Below are positions 47,069 to 57,072 of a stretch of DNA of 64,000 bases, one piece after another (within the stretch, counting starts at the first letter, position 1; the number at the start of each line of letters is the position of its first letter). Both the position numbers and the translations under genes were made by a program. The notes beneath the pieces were generated by a model. That model was not told the DNA's origin and searched no databases. It saw only the letters and a program-made list of their open reading frames with translations. Source of the stretch: Mycobacterium sp. (GTDB lineage Bacteria > Actinomycetota > Actinomycetes > Mycobacteriales > Mycobacteriaceae); assembly GCA_025965975.1 (NCBI GenBank), contig JAOPVX010000086.1, positions 1-64,000 of the forward strand, read 5' to 3'.

Positions 47069-47767
47069 TCAGCCGCGCAATGCCGACACCGTTTTCACCA
47101 GCAATTCCGCCGCGAAATCCTGTCCGAGTGAAGGATTGGGCGAGCCCGGATCGCTGACGACCGTGATGAACGCGACGTAGCCGGCCAGATAGGCGGTAAA
47201 GGTGTCCGCGTGCGAATGGGTTTCGGTGCCGCCCTCGACGACGGTGGTGGTCGTGGTGGACAGGCCCACGGTGGCCGCGCCGTCGATGGCGGGCGCCGCA
47301 ACGAACGTGACGCTTCCGCTGGTATGCCCGGCCGACGCCGTCCACCGGCCGCATTCGTCGATCAGCGACGGATCGAGCATCGCCGTCGAGCCGACGACCA
47401 CCGCGTAGACGATCCCGCCGGCACCCGAAGCCGACCAACCCCGTGTCGTCGCCGCATCGGTGACCGGGTCGGCGAGCACCCCGCACCGCGGCGGGTCGGC
47501 GGTCCAGCCGGGACCCAACCCCCAGAACGCAACCGGCGCCGCGAGGCCAGACAGGGCGGCCACCTCGTAGCCGCTCGGCAGTTCCGCGCGCACTCGTTCG
47601 ATGCGCGCCGGATTCACCCGGGTCGACGAAGCCGGCGTCGCCGTCGATGGTGCCGATGAGGGCGACTGTGCACACGCCGCCGTGAACAACACCAGCACCG
47701 CGAACGAGCCAAACAGCCGCACGCCGCGTTGATACCACAGAGAACGCTTAGAAAAACCTTGCAACAT
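47069..47767 (-). CDS. Second DUF5642-like lipoprotein
   Basis: A 232-residue lipoprotein: basic N-terminus, hydrophobic segment at about 17-30 and lipobox LFTAACAQ. A Ser/Thr/Ala/Pro-rich linker (residues 34-50) is a likely O-mannosylation site for Pmt. IERVRAELPSGYEVAALSG begins the folded domain. It is paralogous in layout to the downstream gene and probably in one operon with it. Divergent from the small secreted protein at 47.8 kb. Confidence 0.75.
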   Translation of the reverse strand: MLQGFSKRSLWYQRGVRLFGSFAVLVLFTAACAQSPSSAPSTATPASSTRVNPARIERVRAELPSGYEVAALSGLAAPVAFWGLGPGWTADPPRCGVLADPVTDAATTRGWSASGAGGIVYAVVVGSTAMLDPSLIDECGRWTASAGHTSGSVTFVAAPAIDGAATVGLSTTTTTVVEGGTETHSHADTFTAYLAGYVAFITVVSDPGSPNPSLGQDFAAELLVKTVSALRG

Positions 47768-47824
47768 CTTGTGTCCGTCCGACGATCAAACAACTAGCAG
47801 GCAGATCGATGGACGGAGGCTGTC

Positions 47825-48136
47825 ATGCGACCAGGCTTAGGTGTGGCAGCAACGGTAGCGGCGGCAGGTGTCGTGCTCGCGCCAGCAGGGGTGGCTGCGG
47901 CTAAGCCAGACCAAGTCGGCAACGCTTACGCGACGATCGGACAGCTCGAAGGCGACGGCTACAACGTCATCATCGACCGCCTCGGTAGTGCCCCGCTCAA
48001 CCAGTGCTTCGTGACCAGCGTCCGCAACCCTCAGACGCAAACCAGGACATTCTGGGTCGGCGAGGGCAGGGATCGCGAGCTCGTGACGGTCGTCGTCAGC
48101 AGGTCGATCACCGTATCGCTGAACTGCGCCGTCTGA
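47825..48136 (+). CDS. Small secreted protein, mycobacterial family of unknown function
   Basis: A 103-residue protein with a clear signal peptide (residues 1-25, ending VAAAKPD) and a ~75-residue mature domain. Two cysteines (NQCFVTSV and the final LNCAV) probably form one disulfide. GYNVIIDRLGSAPLNQC is a pattern seen in small secreted mycobacterial proteins. Function unknown. Confidence 0.75.
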   Translation: MRPGLGVAATVAAAGVVLAPAGVAAAKPDQVGNAYATIGQLEGDGYNVIIDRLGSAPLNQCFVTSVRNPQTQTRTFWVGEGRDRELVTVVVSRSITVSLNCAV

Positions 48137-48182
48137 ACTTGGCTTTGACGGCCAAGCGCTGACACCTACGACGTGATCCGCG

Positions 48183-49436
48183 CTACGCGGCAGCCTTGTG
48201 TTCGGCGCCCGCCGAGGCGGATGCCGAGCTCGAGTTCCCCTCGTGCGCGGACGGTTTCCCGGTCGGCGAGGACGGAGATTCCGTCGCCTTCTTGTGCGGC
48301 CGCGGCTCGCGTGCCGGCGGAGTGTTGCTCGCCTTCGGCGTCGCATCGTCGGCCTTGGTCTTGGTAGTGCCGGATGCCGACGGCGTCGTTGTCGGATTCG
48401 CGTCGGCAGGCGCCGCCACAGCGGTGTTGCTGTCGCCGGTGGTCGGTTCGGGTACTGCTAGCTGCGACTCGTCCTTGGCGGCATGGGTAGCGACCTTGGC
48501 CGAATGCGGCTGGGGTGCAACAGATTTCGTGGTGGAGTCGCCGACCCGCCGCGGCCATGCGTGCCGATGGAGTCAGCGCGGTCGCCGTGATCACCGCAGC
48601 CGAAGGCAGCGCGGGTCCGCCTACACCGAACGGACCGGGATCTGTCGTGCCCAGCGCCCGCCCGACACCGAGGTCCTGCAGCGCATCCAGGACTCACGTT
48701 GCGCGCGTAGGCGTCCTCGATGAGCACCCGCAACGGCGCGTCGAGCAGTCCAAGGATCGGTGTCCCCGACCTTGCCTTGGTACAGCGCATCACTCAATGG
48801 AAGATTCGGCGGCCTCACGGGAAAGTCGCCATCGAGCCCGTCGTACTGTTGTGCGACGTCGACGGATCGCCTGGCGTGCCATTGTCATTGAGGACAGGAA
48901 CGAGGTGCTTGGGTCGCCCGCGTGGTAGTTGTTGATCACGTCCCGCTTGGCCAGCGCGGCCACCACGGCGCTCTGCGAGTAGCCGAAGACGATGAATTTG
49001 TCGGTCGCCACCGGCGCCGCCGTGCCGACCTCCGGGGCGACGGCGGGATCGGTGTTGTAGACACAGCCACTCGCGTTGAGGCAGTTGTGGAGGTTCTTCA
49101 GTCCGATCGCGGTCGACTCGTCGAAGGTGCGCGAGCCGAAAACCGGGAAGAACTTCTCGGGGCCGTAGACCGCGACGGCGTTGGTGGCCGGTCCCATGGT
49201 GCCGGTCCCCGCGGCCGCTGCCGGGCTGATGTAGCTGTTGATCGCGTTGTTCAGATACGCCGTGACGAAGGGCGACTGATCCGTCGGGCCCGTCAGCGGA
49301 TGCTGCGTTCCCCCATGATCGGCGCGGTCGCCGCCTGCAATTGAATGGCCGTCGCAGCGGTCCACGAAATGGCGACGACAACCGCCCCGAGCGGTGCCAG
49401 GAAACCCACCCACAGAGAACCTGCGATTACGCGCAT
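48183..49436 (-). pseudogene. Eroded PE-PPE-domain hydrolase gene
   Basis: Fragments of one PE-PPE (PF08237-type) serine hydrolase occur in order but in all three frames. The signal/anchor (MRVIAGSLWVGFLAPLGAVV) runs from 49436. At a C-run (49310-49314) the frame shifts; the main block with KFFPVFGSRTFDESTAIGL and the nucleophile VFGYSQSA follows. Then VDVAQQYDGLDGDFP, YQGKVGDT, ILGLLDAPLRVLIEDAY and ALQDLGVGRALGTTDPGPFG appear, each joined across a lost segment. The tail is Ser/Thr/Lys-rich and stops at 48183. Several separate deletions make real decay likely, not one sequencing error. Confidence 0.8.
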
Positions 49437-49796
49437 GATCGAAACCTGTCCATCAAGGAGTCAGAGAGAAAGGGGCGCTCGCCTCGCGTGACATACGTCG
49501 GCGAGTTTTGGCGTGCCCTCCCAGGAGCAGCAGCACAGCTGGATTTTGCCGTAAACCCCGGCCCCCAGCGCCGATAGTCGAGGTGCCACGCGACGACCGT
49601 CGTTTGCGAAGTCAACAAGTTGTCGCGCCGGGCGACCGTCGGCAACCGCTCTCGACGGCCCCTAGCAGGCCGGTAAGCCGCGACGGTTACGGGGTGATTT
49701 CATTCGCGAAGCGCTACCCTGCGTGGTGATTTCGCATGCGGCCGCTGTTTGCCGACCGTAGGCTACGCCCGAGCTTTGGTAACGACAGGAGACCCA
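49437..49796. other. 360-bp region between the PE-PPE pseudogene and the LpqN-like gene
   Basis: No gene seen. It would hold the promoter of the former PE-PPE gene and that of the lipoprotein gene; TAGGCT at 49760-49765 is a -10-like hexamer about 30 bp before the latter, and AGGAG lies at its ribosome site. Confidence 0.5.
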
Positions 49797-50498
49797 ATGA
49801 CACGCTCACTTCGGGCCGGCGTTATTGCCGTTGCGGCGATCGCAATCGGTGTCGGCCTATCCGGCTGTGGATCGAACACCAAGTCCGCGCCGTCCACCTC
49901 GAAGCAGACGTCCACCGAATCGTCGGCCACTACCAGCAAAGCGGCGCCTGCGACGAAGTCGCCACAGGCCGCGGGACCGAACAAGACGATCGTCGACTAC
50001 ATCAAGGAAAACGGCATCACCGAAGCCCCGGTCCATCGCGGTGATGCCGGCGCGCCGACGATCGACTTGCCGGTCCCGCCCGGGTGGCAGGACGCCGGAA
50101 GCCGCGCGCCGGATTGGGCCTACGCCGCGATTGTGTCCACCGATCCGGCAATGGCCCAGGATCCGCCGACGATCATTGCGCTGGTCTCCAAGCTGACGGG
50201 CAACGTCGACCCCGCCAAGATCCTCGAATACGCGCCGGGCGAGATCAAGAACCTGCCCGGATATGACGGCGCCACCGACGGCAGCCCGAGCACTCTCGGT
50301 GGGTTCGATGCGACCCAGATCGGCGGCACCTACACCAAGGACGGCGTCAAGCGCGCCATCGCCCAGAAGACCGTGGTGATCCCTGGTCAGGACGGGCTCT
50401 TTGTGCTGCAGCTCAACGCCGATGGCACCGAGGATCAGATGGGTTCGTTGATGGACGCGACGGGCGTCATCGACGAGCAGACCACAATCACGCCGTAG
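49797..50498 (+). CDS. LpqN/LpqT-family lipoprotein
   Basis: A 233-residue lipoprotein. ATG at 49797 with AGGAG upstream; signal with lipobox GLSGCGS near residue 23, then a Ser/Thr/Ala/Lys-rich linker to residue ~55. The folded part has DYIKENGITEAPVHRGDAG, DLPVPPGWQDAG, PPTIIALVSKLTGNVDP and TVVIPGQDGLFVLQLNADG, the LpqN fold (Mog1/PsbP-like). In M. tuberculosis a related gene, lpqT, lies next to pth. LpqN members bind cell-envelope enzymes; the partner here is unknown. Confidence 0.85.
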   Translation: MTRSLRAGVIAVAAIAIGVGLSGCGSNTKSAPSTSKQTSTESSATTSKAAPATKSPQAAGPNKTIVDYIKENGITEAPVHRGDAGAPTIDLPVPPGWQDAGSRAPDWAYAAIVSTDPAMAQDPPTIIALVSKLTGNVDPAKILEYAPGEIKNLPGYDGATDGSPSTLGGFDATQIGGTYTKDGVKRAIAQKTVVIPGQDGLFVLQLNADGTEDQMGSLMDATGVIDEQTTITP

Positions 50499-50566
50499 AG
50501 TGCGACGACCCGGGGGGCGGGTGTGTGCCCGTCCCGGATCACGCCATGTCGAAAACGAGGTGACGC

Positions 50567-50950
50567 AATGACTGCCGTACCCCCGCCCGACTCCAACGAA
50601 CCGCCGCCGCACAGCGTGGGCTGACCCGCGAGGAACGCGGCCGCGACGTCAGCGACGCGCAGGCCGAAGTCGAGGCCGAGACGTCGACGTGGAAGAAATT
50701 GTTCAAGTCGATGAGCCTGCGGCTGGTGTTGTCACAAGCCGATGGCTACCCGGTGGTGATCAAGCAGTTCCTGCAGTTCTGCCTGATCCTCATCTACCCC
50801 GCCTGGGTGTTCGCCGTTTTGGTCGGCTCGGCGATCTACGGCGTGTTCTATGGCGTGCTGTGGGTGCTGTTCTGGCCAGTGCGGGCGGTGTTCAAGAGAA
50901 CGAATCCCGAAGAGTACGAGGCCAACAAGCAAAAGTACGCGAAGAAGTAG
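50567..50950 (+). CDS. Small membrane protein of unknown function
   Basis: ATG at 50567 opens a continuous 127-residue frame: a charged helical stretch (GLTREERGRDVSDAQAEVEA), then a hydrophobic region at about residues 67-105 (FLQFCLILIYPAWVFAVL), and a basic tail ending NKQKYAKK. Residues 6-17 read oddly (PPARLQRTAAAQ). One base fewer in the C6 run at 50579-50584 and one more in the G3 run at 50618-50620 would give a more natural PPPDSNEPPPHS, so two compensating indels are possible. The downstream Spo0M-like gene begins 8 bp later. Confidence 0.55.
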   Translation, partial: NDCRTPARLQRTAAAQRGLTREERGRDVSDAQAEVEAETSTWKKLFKSMSLRLVLSQADGYPVVIKQFLQFCLILIYPAWVFAVLVGSAIYGVFYGVLWVLFWPVRAVFKRTNPEEYEANKQKYAKK

Positions 50951-50958
50951 CGACCGCC

Positions 50959-51833
50959 GTGGGCCTCTTTGACCGCTCCGGCGGAGCACAGGTGACGGTG
51001 GCACCTGTCGTCGTGTCTGCGCGCCAGACGGTCCAAGCCACCGTCACTACGGACGGGGCGATCACCAAGGTGACACTTCTACCGCTACCACTGGGCCGGG
51101 CGCGCCGACGCGGCGGCGGCCGCTGGCAACGACTCGCTGTGGAATATGGACCAGGTTGGCACCAACTACGGCAGCGAAAAAGACGCCGACGATTGGGTCG
51201 GCGTGACGAAGGTCGAACTGCCCATCGCGACGGGTGAATTCAGTGGCGGCTCTTCAGCATTCACGGCGCCCCCCTGGGCCGGGTTCGTCGCCGGTCCTCG
51301 CCAGATGGTCGTGCCGCTTGACGGTGGAACGCGGGGGCCGCGACGTCGACACCCGCGGTGATTTCACTGTCGTTACCGGGCCGGGCGACCTGCAGGTCGA
51401 GCCCGCGCCGGTGGAGAGGGTCGCAGGCGAGGGTCACACCCACATCGACATCGTGCTGCCGTCGGCCTTCTACCGCGCAGGCGACACCGTCAACGGCCAG
51501 ATCACACTGACGCCGCAGTCGGACCTTCCCGACGGCGACGTAGCAGTCCATTGGCAACGTCTCCGCGACTCCCATCCGCTGACGCGTTCACCGGCCACTC
51601 TTGCCGTACTCGATGGCCCAGTCCTGCAGCTGGGCAAGGGAATTGCGTTGCGTGCCGGTGCGCCGGTCGCACTGCCGTTTGCGTTGGCGCTGCCGCCGGA
51701 TGCCGCCCCGACGGCGGCGGCGGTTCATTCGTCGTTGCGGTGGGCCATCGAAGCGCGGATGTTCTACAAGGGGTTCAACAGCTACATGCCCGAGCGGGTA
51801 CGCCGACAGATCGTTGTGGTCAACGCGCCGTAG
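50959..51833 (+). pseudogene. Frame-shifted Spo0M/arrestin-like gene
   Basis: One protein is readable in three frames. Frame 1 from the GTG at 50959 gives MGLFDRSGGAQVTVAP to about 51078. Frame 2 resumes with YRYHWAGRADAAAAAGNDSL to about 51268. Frame 3 gives SSPVLARWSCRLTVERGGRD to the stop at 51833, including VLPSAFYRAGDTVNGQITL. Together these resemble the Spo0M (arrestin-like) family. The first shift is at about 51079, the second at a C6 run (51269-51274). Either real inactivation or indel errors in homopolymers. Confidence 0.6.
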
Positions 51834-52678
51834 TCACGCCAGCGAAATCGCCGAGGCCTCCGCGATCTGCTCGGGTGTCGGACGAACCCCGGTGTAGCGC
51901 TCGAACTGCTCAGCGGCCTGCAGCGCGATCACCTCGGCGCCGGTGATGACATTGACGCCCGCCGCGCGCGCCGCCTTGATCAACGGGGTCTCCGACGGCA
52001 GCGCCACCACATCGAACACGGTGTGCGCCTTGGCGATTGTCGCCTGGTCAAACGCGGACTCGCTCGCTTCGGGGGCGCCTGCCATGCCGATCGGCGTTAC
52101 GTTCACGATGATCGGCGTCGTGCGATCTCCGACACCGGGCGCATAGTCGTAGCCGAGCCGCTGCGCCAGTGCACGCCCCGCCTCAGGGTTACGTGCGACG
52201 ACGATGCCGGAGTGAAAGCCGTTGTCGCGGAACGCCGCACCGACCGCGTTCGCCATGCCGCCGCTGCCGCGGATGAGCAGTGCGTCCTCCGGATCCAGGC
52301 CGTGCTCGTCGATGAGTCGTTGTACCGCAATGTAGTCGGTGTTCGACGCCGTCAGGCGGCCATCGTCGTTGACGATCGTGTTGACCGAGTGGATGGCCCG
52401 CGCCGAAGGCTCGACCCAATCGACGAGGGGAATGACGTCCTCCTTGAACGGCATCGACACCGAACAACCCCGAATACCCAGCGCCCGCACACCACCGATC
52501 GCGGCGGCGATGTCGGTTGTGGTGAACGCCTTGTAGAGGAAGTCAAGGCCGAGTTGGTCGTACAGATGGTTGTGAAACCTGGTCCCGATATTGCTGGGCC
52601 GACCCGCGAGCGAGATGCACAGGCGGGTGTCTTTACTCAATGGCGGCCTTCGGCCGGCCGCGTTCATTGGGGCCTGCA

Positions 52679-52679
<1 letters not shown>
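51834..52679 (-). CDS. Shikimate dehydrogenase-like oxidoreductase (AroE/YdiB superfamily)
   Basis: A 281-residue AroE-superfamily protein. SLAGRPSNIGTRFHNHLYD replaces the usual shikimate-binding SxSxxxHN, and SVSMPFKEDVIP holds the catalytic Lys. NTDYIAVQ has the conserved Asp, and the nucleotide loop reads RGSGGMANAVG, where true AroE has GAGGAA. These differences suggest a shikimate-dehydrogenase-like enzyme with another substrate. The ATG overlaps the pat stop by one base (TGATG). Confidence 0.85.
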
Positions 52680-53686
<1,007 letters not shown>

Positions 53687-53744
53687 CTACGGCGTCGTCG
53701 TCGCGGGGAGCAAGCAACGAACGCGAGTGGCCATCCGGTCGCGG

Positions 53745-54821
53745 CTAGGGGGCGGCATACACCCCGTAGCCGGTGATGAGTGGCAGGTCAAGTGTCGTTC
53801 TGAGTCCTGGCGGGGCGGCTATCACCGCCGGGATGGAGTTCACGATCCGTCCCGCGGCGGCCACGATTGCGGCGTGGTTGTGATCGCCCTCGCGGCTGGT
53901 GGGGCAGATGTCAACGGTGTAGGACGGCTCGCCGACTATTTCGACGCGATACGAGCCGCCGGCCTGTGCTGGTTGCGGCCAGTCCGGGCACAGGTCTTCG
54001 CGCAACCGGGTGATGTGCTCTATGACGATCGCGGGGTGTGCTTTGACCATCCCGCGTATCTCGAAACGCAGCGCGGCCTGGCCGCCTTTTGGGATGTGTC
54101 CAGCGGCGACGTCGAACGCCTCCGGCGCGGGCTCGCGCTCGTAGGCTTCTGTTATCTCATCGACATCGATGCCAAGTCCGGCCGCCAGTTGCCGGATCGA
54201 CGATCCCCACGCCATGGCCAGCAGGCCTGGCTGTAGTTGCAGCGGAGTTTCGTCGAGTGGCTTGCCGAAGCCCATCACGTCGAACATGACGGTGGCGCCG
54301 TCATAGGTGGCGTAGTCGGCAATCTCCATGCAGCGCACCTGCTCGACGGTCTGACAGGTGGACGCGAACGCGAACGGGATCAGGTCGTTCACAAAGCCGG
54401 GATCCACTCCCGTGATGAATAGGCTCGAGGCGGCCTGGTGCGCCGCGTGCTCCAGCGGCACGATGTATTGATCCGGCAACACCTGCCACGGGTACTGCAG
54501 CGGCACCGGGGCGGAGCCGACCACGTTGATGCCTGCCGCCAGGATGCGGCCGACATCCTTCATCGCCCGGCCCATTCGGTTGTCGGCCATGGCGCAGTAC
54601 ACGACGCATTCAGGCTCGCTCGCCAGCACGGCGTCCAAGTCATTGGTGGCCGAGATCCCGGTGAGAGCGTCAAGCCCTGCGAGGTGGCCCGCGTCGGAAC
54701 CGATCTTGGCGTCCGACGACACGCACACGCCCGTTAGCTCGAACCTGGGATTGTTGATCAGCCCGCTCAGCGCCAGTCGGCCGACGTTTCCAGTTCCGAC
54801 GTGGGCGACGCGGATGGCCAT
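53745..54821 (-). CDS. DapB-like NAD(P)-dependent dehydrogenase
   Basis: A 358-residue protein of the dihydrodipicolinate-reductase/2,4-diaminopentanoate-dehydrogenase group, common in mycobacteria. The NAD(P) motif is VAHVGTGNVGRLALSG at residues 5-20. SSLFITGVDPGFVNDLIPFAF and GHIPKGGQAALRFEIRGM mark the C-terminal domain. It is far longer than true DapB (~245), so lysine synthesis is unlikely. Its ribosome site AAGGAG overlaps the CYP51 stop and the genes lie 9 bp apart, so it is co-transcribed with CYP51; it may act on a sterol- or lipid-derived ketone or imine. Confidence 0.85.
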   Translation of the reverse strand: MAIRVAHVGTGNVGRLALSGLINNPRFELTGVCVSSDAKIGSDAGHLAGLDALTGISATNDLDAVLASEPECVVYCAMADNRMGRAMKDVGRILAAGINVVGSAPVPLQYPWQVLPDQYIVPLEHAAHQAASSLFITGVDPGFVNDLIPFAFASTCQTVEQVRCMEIADYATYDGATVMFDVMGFGKPLDETPLQLQPGLLAMAWGSSIRQLAAGLGIDVDEITEAYEREPAPEAFDVAAGHIPKGGQAALRFEIRGMVKAHPAIVIEHITRLREDLCPDWPQPAQAGGSYRVEIVGEPSYTVDICPTSREGDHNHAAIVAAAGRIVNSIPAVIAAPPGLRTTLDLPLITGYGVYAAP

Positions 54822-54830
54822 CGGGTCTCC

Positions 54831-56183
54831 TTACGCGGTTCGCCTGCGGTAGCGGACACGGGCGGGTCGCGCGAGTTGCACCACCATCTTGGAGTGGTCG
54901 TTGTGATAACTGTCGGAAGGCTGGGCCATCTCGAATTCATACTCGCGCAACAGGACCGAGAAGATGGCCTTGATCTGCATGGTGGCGAACGCCGCACCAA
55001 CGCAGCGGTGTCGGCCCGCGCCGAACGGGATCCAGGTCCAGCGGTTGATGAGGTCTTCCTGGCGTGGCTTGTCGTAGCGGTCGGGGATGAAGTCATCGGG
55101 TTGGGGGAAGTCCTCGGCGATCCGGTTGGAGATCGCCGGTGAGGCTGCAACCATGTCGCCGTCGCGGATCAGGTGGCCGCATACCTCGAAATCGCCCTTG
55201 GCGACGCGCATCAGGATGATCAGTGGCGGGTGCAGCCGCAGTGTCTCCTTGAGCACGTTCTCCAGTCGTGGAATCTGGCGCAGCGCATGGAAACTCACCG
55301 ACTGCCCGTCGCCGTAGAGCTCTTCGAGCTCGTTGATGACCCCGGTGTAGATGTCGGGATGGCGAAGCAGTTCGATCAGCGTCCACGACGCGGTACCCGA
55401 GCTGGTGTGGTGCCCGGCGAACATCATCGAGATGAACATGCCGGTGATCTCGTCGGCGGAGAACCGCGGATTGCCCGCCTCATCCTTGACCGTGACAAGT
55501 ACGTCGAGCATGTCACGATTTCTCTTGTCCGCCGGCGGGTTGGCGACGCGCGAACCCATGATGCCCTCGACCAGGTCCACCAGCCCGCTTCGCGCCTCGT
55601 CGCGGCGACGAAAACTCTCGATCGGCAGGTACGGGTCCACATAGCACAACGGGTCCGTGCCGCGCTCCAGCTCGTGGTAAAGGTCGGCGAACCGGGAGTC
55701 GAGCTGCTCCCGGAACTTCTGCCCGATCAGGCACGCCGAGGAGGTGTAAATGGTCAGCTCGGCGAAGAAGTCGAGGAGGTCGATCTCGCCGCCGTCGCCC
55801 CAGTTGGCGATCATCTGGCGGACTTCGTTCTCGATGGTGGTGGCGTGGCCCTTCATCTGCTCGCCACGCAGGGCGGCGTTGTGCAGCATCTCCTTTCGTC
55901 GCTCCGGGCTTGCGTCGAAGTTGACGCCCTTGCCGAAGATCGGCGTCATGAAGGGATACGCCTCGGCCTGGTCGAGATCGCTGTCCGCCGAGCGGAAGAA
56001 GAACTCGCTGGCCTGCGCGCCAGACAACAGGACGACCTGCTTGCCGGCCAGTTGGAAGACGCCGACGTCGCCGCACTCGTCGCGCACCCGTTGCATCAGC
56101 GCGATCGGGTCGGTGCGAAACTCCTCGAGGTGTCCATGCTCCTGCTCGCCGCCCGACACGCGGGGGGCCATGGCCACAGTCAT
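54831..56183 (-). CDS. cyp51: Cytochrome P450 CYP51 (sterol 14-alpha-demethylase type)
   Basis: A 450-residue soluble P450 nearly collinear with M. tuberculosis CYP51 (Rv0764c). The B' region has AYPFMTPIFGKGVNFDASPERR, the I-helix FAGHHTSSGTASW with the CYP51-specific His/Thr, the EXXR motif is ETLR, and the heme Cys is in FGAGRHRCVGAAFA. Start ATG at 56183 with AAGGGA upstream. In M. tuberculosis it is followed by a ferredoxin gene; none is here, so it needs a remote partner or is a second copy. TetR gene upstream, perfect palindrome in between. Confidence 0.93.
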   Translation of the reverse strand: MTVAMAPRVSGGEQEHGHLEEFRTDPIALMQRVRDECGDVGVFQLAGKQVVLLSGAQASEFFFRSADSDLDQAEAYPFMTPIFGKGVNFDASPERRKEMLHNAALRGEQMKGHATTIENEVRQMIANWGDGGEIDLLDFFAELTIYTSSACLIGQKFREQLDSRFADLYHELERGTDPLCYVDPYLPIESFRRRDEARSGLVDLVEGIMGSRVANPPADKRNRDMLDVLVTVKDEAGNPRFSADEITGMFISMMFAGHHTSSGTASWTLIELLRHPDIYTGVINELEELYGDGQSVSFHALRQIPRLENVLKETLRLHPPLIILMRVAKGDFEVCGHLIRDGDMVAASPAISNRIAEDFPQPDDFIPDRYDKPRQEDLINRWTWIPFGAGRHRCVGAAFATMQIKAIFSVLLREYEFEMAQPSDSYHNDHSKMVVQLARPARVRYRRRTA

Positions 56184-56225
56184 CTGGGCATCCCTTCTTG
56201 TCTTGAAGCGGCGCACGCAACGCAT

Positions 56226-56250
56226 CGTTAAAAAACGGCGTTTTTTAACG
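56226..56250. promoter_or_regulatory. Perfect 11-bp inverted repeat upstream of CYP51
   Basis: CGTTAAAAAAC-GGC-GTTTTTTAACG, arms without mismatch, 43 bp before the CYP51 ATG and 41 bp past the tetR stop. A strong operator candidate for a TetR-type repressor; it could also fold as an RNA hairpin between the two genes. Confidence 0.65.
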
Positions 56251-56290
56251 TACAGGCGACGGGCCCCTTGCGCAACAGTGAAGCGTGGCG

Positions 56291-56935
56291 TTATCGCGCG
56301 GTGGGCCCCGCCGGTCGGCGAGCCGGCCGTGACCGCGCCCGCTTGGTGGTACGCATCGGGCGGCCGGCAGTCGAAGATGCCTGGACGCTGACTCCGTCGA
56401 GGATCCAGCGAATGGTCATCGGGAAGTTCGCGGCGATCTTGGCGGCCTCTGCGGAGTTCTCCGGTGAATGTTCGGGCTCGCGCAGGGCGCGGACTTCGAT
56501 GATGGTGTGGTTGATCGTGACCGTGACCAGCGCCCGACAGCACTCCACCGCCAGGGCGCGTTGGACGCCAGCCCGCACCATGGCTCTCAACAATTTGTCG
56601 ACGTATGAGGTCACCGCTTCGCGGTCGGCGATCGTCATGAGTTCGGTCAGAAAGGGATGTGACCGCAGTGTTTCGTGCAGGGCAAGGCACCACTGCAGCG
56701 CCGTTGACTCCCAATCGTCGTGCTCATGAAAGTCCAACTGCAGCCGGGAGAAGTGCCGTGCCACCAGGGTTCGGATGAGCGTCTCGCGAGGGCCGACCTG
56801 CTCATACAGCGTCCTTGTTGAGATCCCGAGATCTGAGGCCAGCCGTCGCGCACTCAGCGCATCGGCGCCTTCGGCGTCCAGCAGTGCGAGGGCGCGTTCG
56901 TAGATCGCCTCGGCGGGGATCAACGGCCTCGGCAT
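56291..56935 (-). CDS. TetR-family regulator upstream of CYP51
   Basis: A 214-residue repressor. HTH at about 25-50: SARRLASDLGISTRTLYEQVG. The C-terminal domain has TIADREAVTSYVDKLLRAM and a Cys pair VECCRA. A basic tail (MRTTKRARSRPARRPAG) extends beyond the usual length and could add DNA contacts. Start ATG at 56935. Located 107 bp upstream of CYP51 on the same strand, so it probably controls CYP51 and itself. Confidence 0.88.
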   Translation of the reverse strand: MPRPLIPAEAIYERALALLDAEGADALSARRLASDLGISTRTLYEQVGPRETLIRTLVARHFSRLQLDFHEHDDWESTALQWCLALHETLRSHPFLTELMTIADREAVTSYVDKLLRAMVRAGVQRALAVECCRALVTVTINHTIIEVRALREPEHSPENSAEAAKIAANFPMTIRWILDGVSVQASSTAGRPMRTTKRARSRPARRPAGPTAR

Positions 56936-56994
56936 CACGGCATCCTACAAGCCGCCACCGCGTTTTTCGCCCGACCGGAGGGGCTGGCTACGCT

Positions 56995-57017
56995 GTAGAA
57001 AACCATTGTATTTGTAT
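56995..57017. promoter_or_regulatory. Operator-like site 1, shared with 63641-63663
   Basis: A 23-bp partly symmetric sequence starting GTAGAAAA, about 60 bp upstream of the CYP51-side tetR start. It matches the site before the acyl-CoA synthetase gene at 16 of 23 positions. Confidence 0.4.
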
Positions 57018-57072
57018 GAGGGGTGGCCATCCGGTTGATGATCGTGACGACCGTCGAGCCGACACGCAGTCG

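Noticed and set aside
48196..48723. Plus-strand frame of 175 residues opposite the PE-PPE remnants
   Set aside because: It is the complement of the Ser/Thr/Lys-rich pseudogene tail and has no independent signal.
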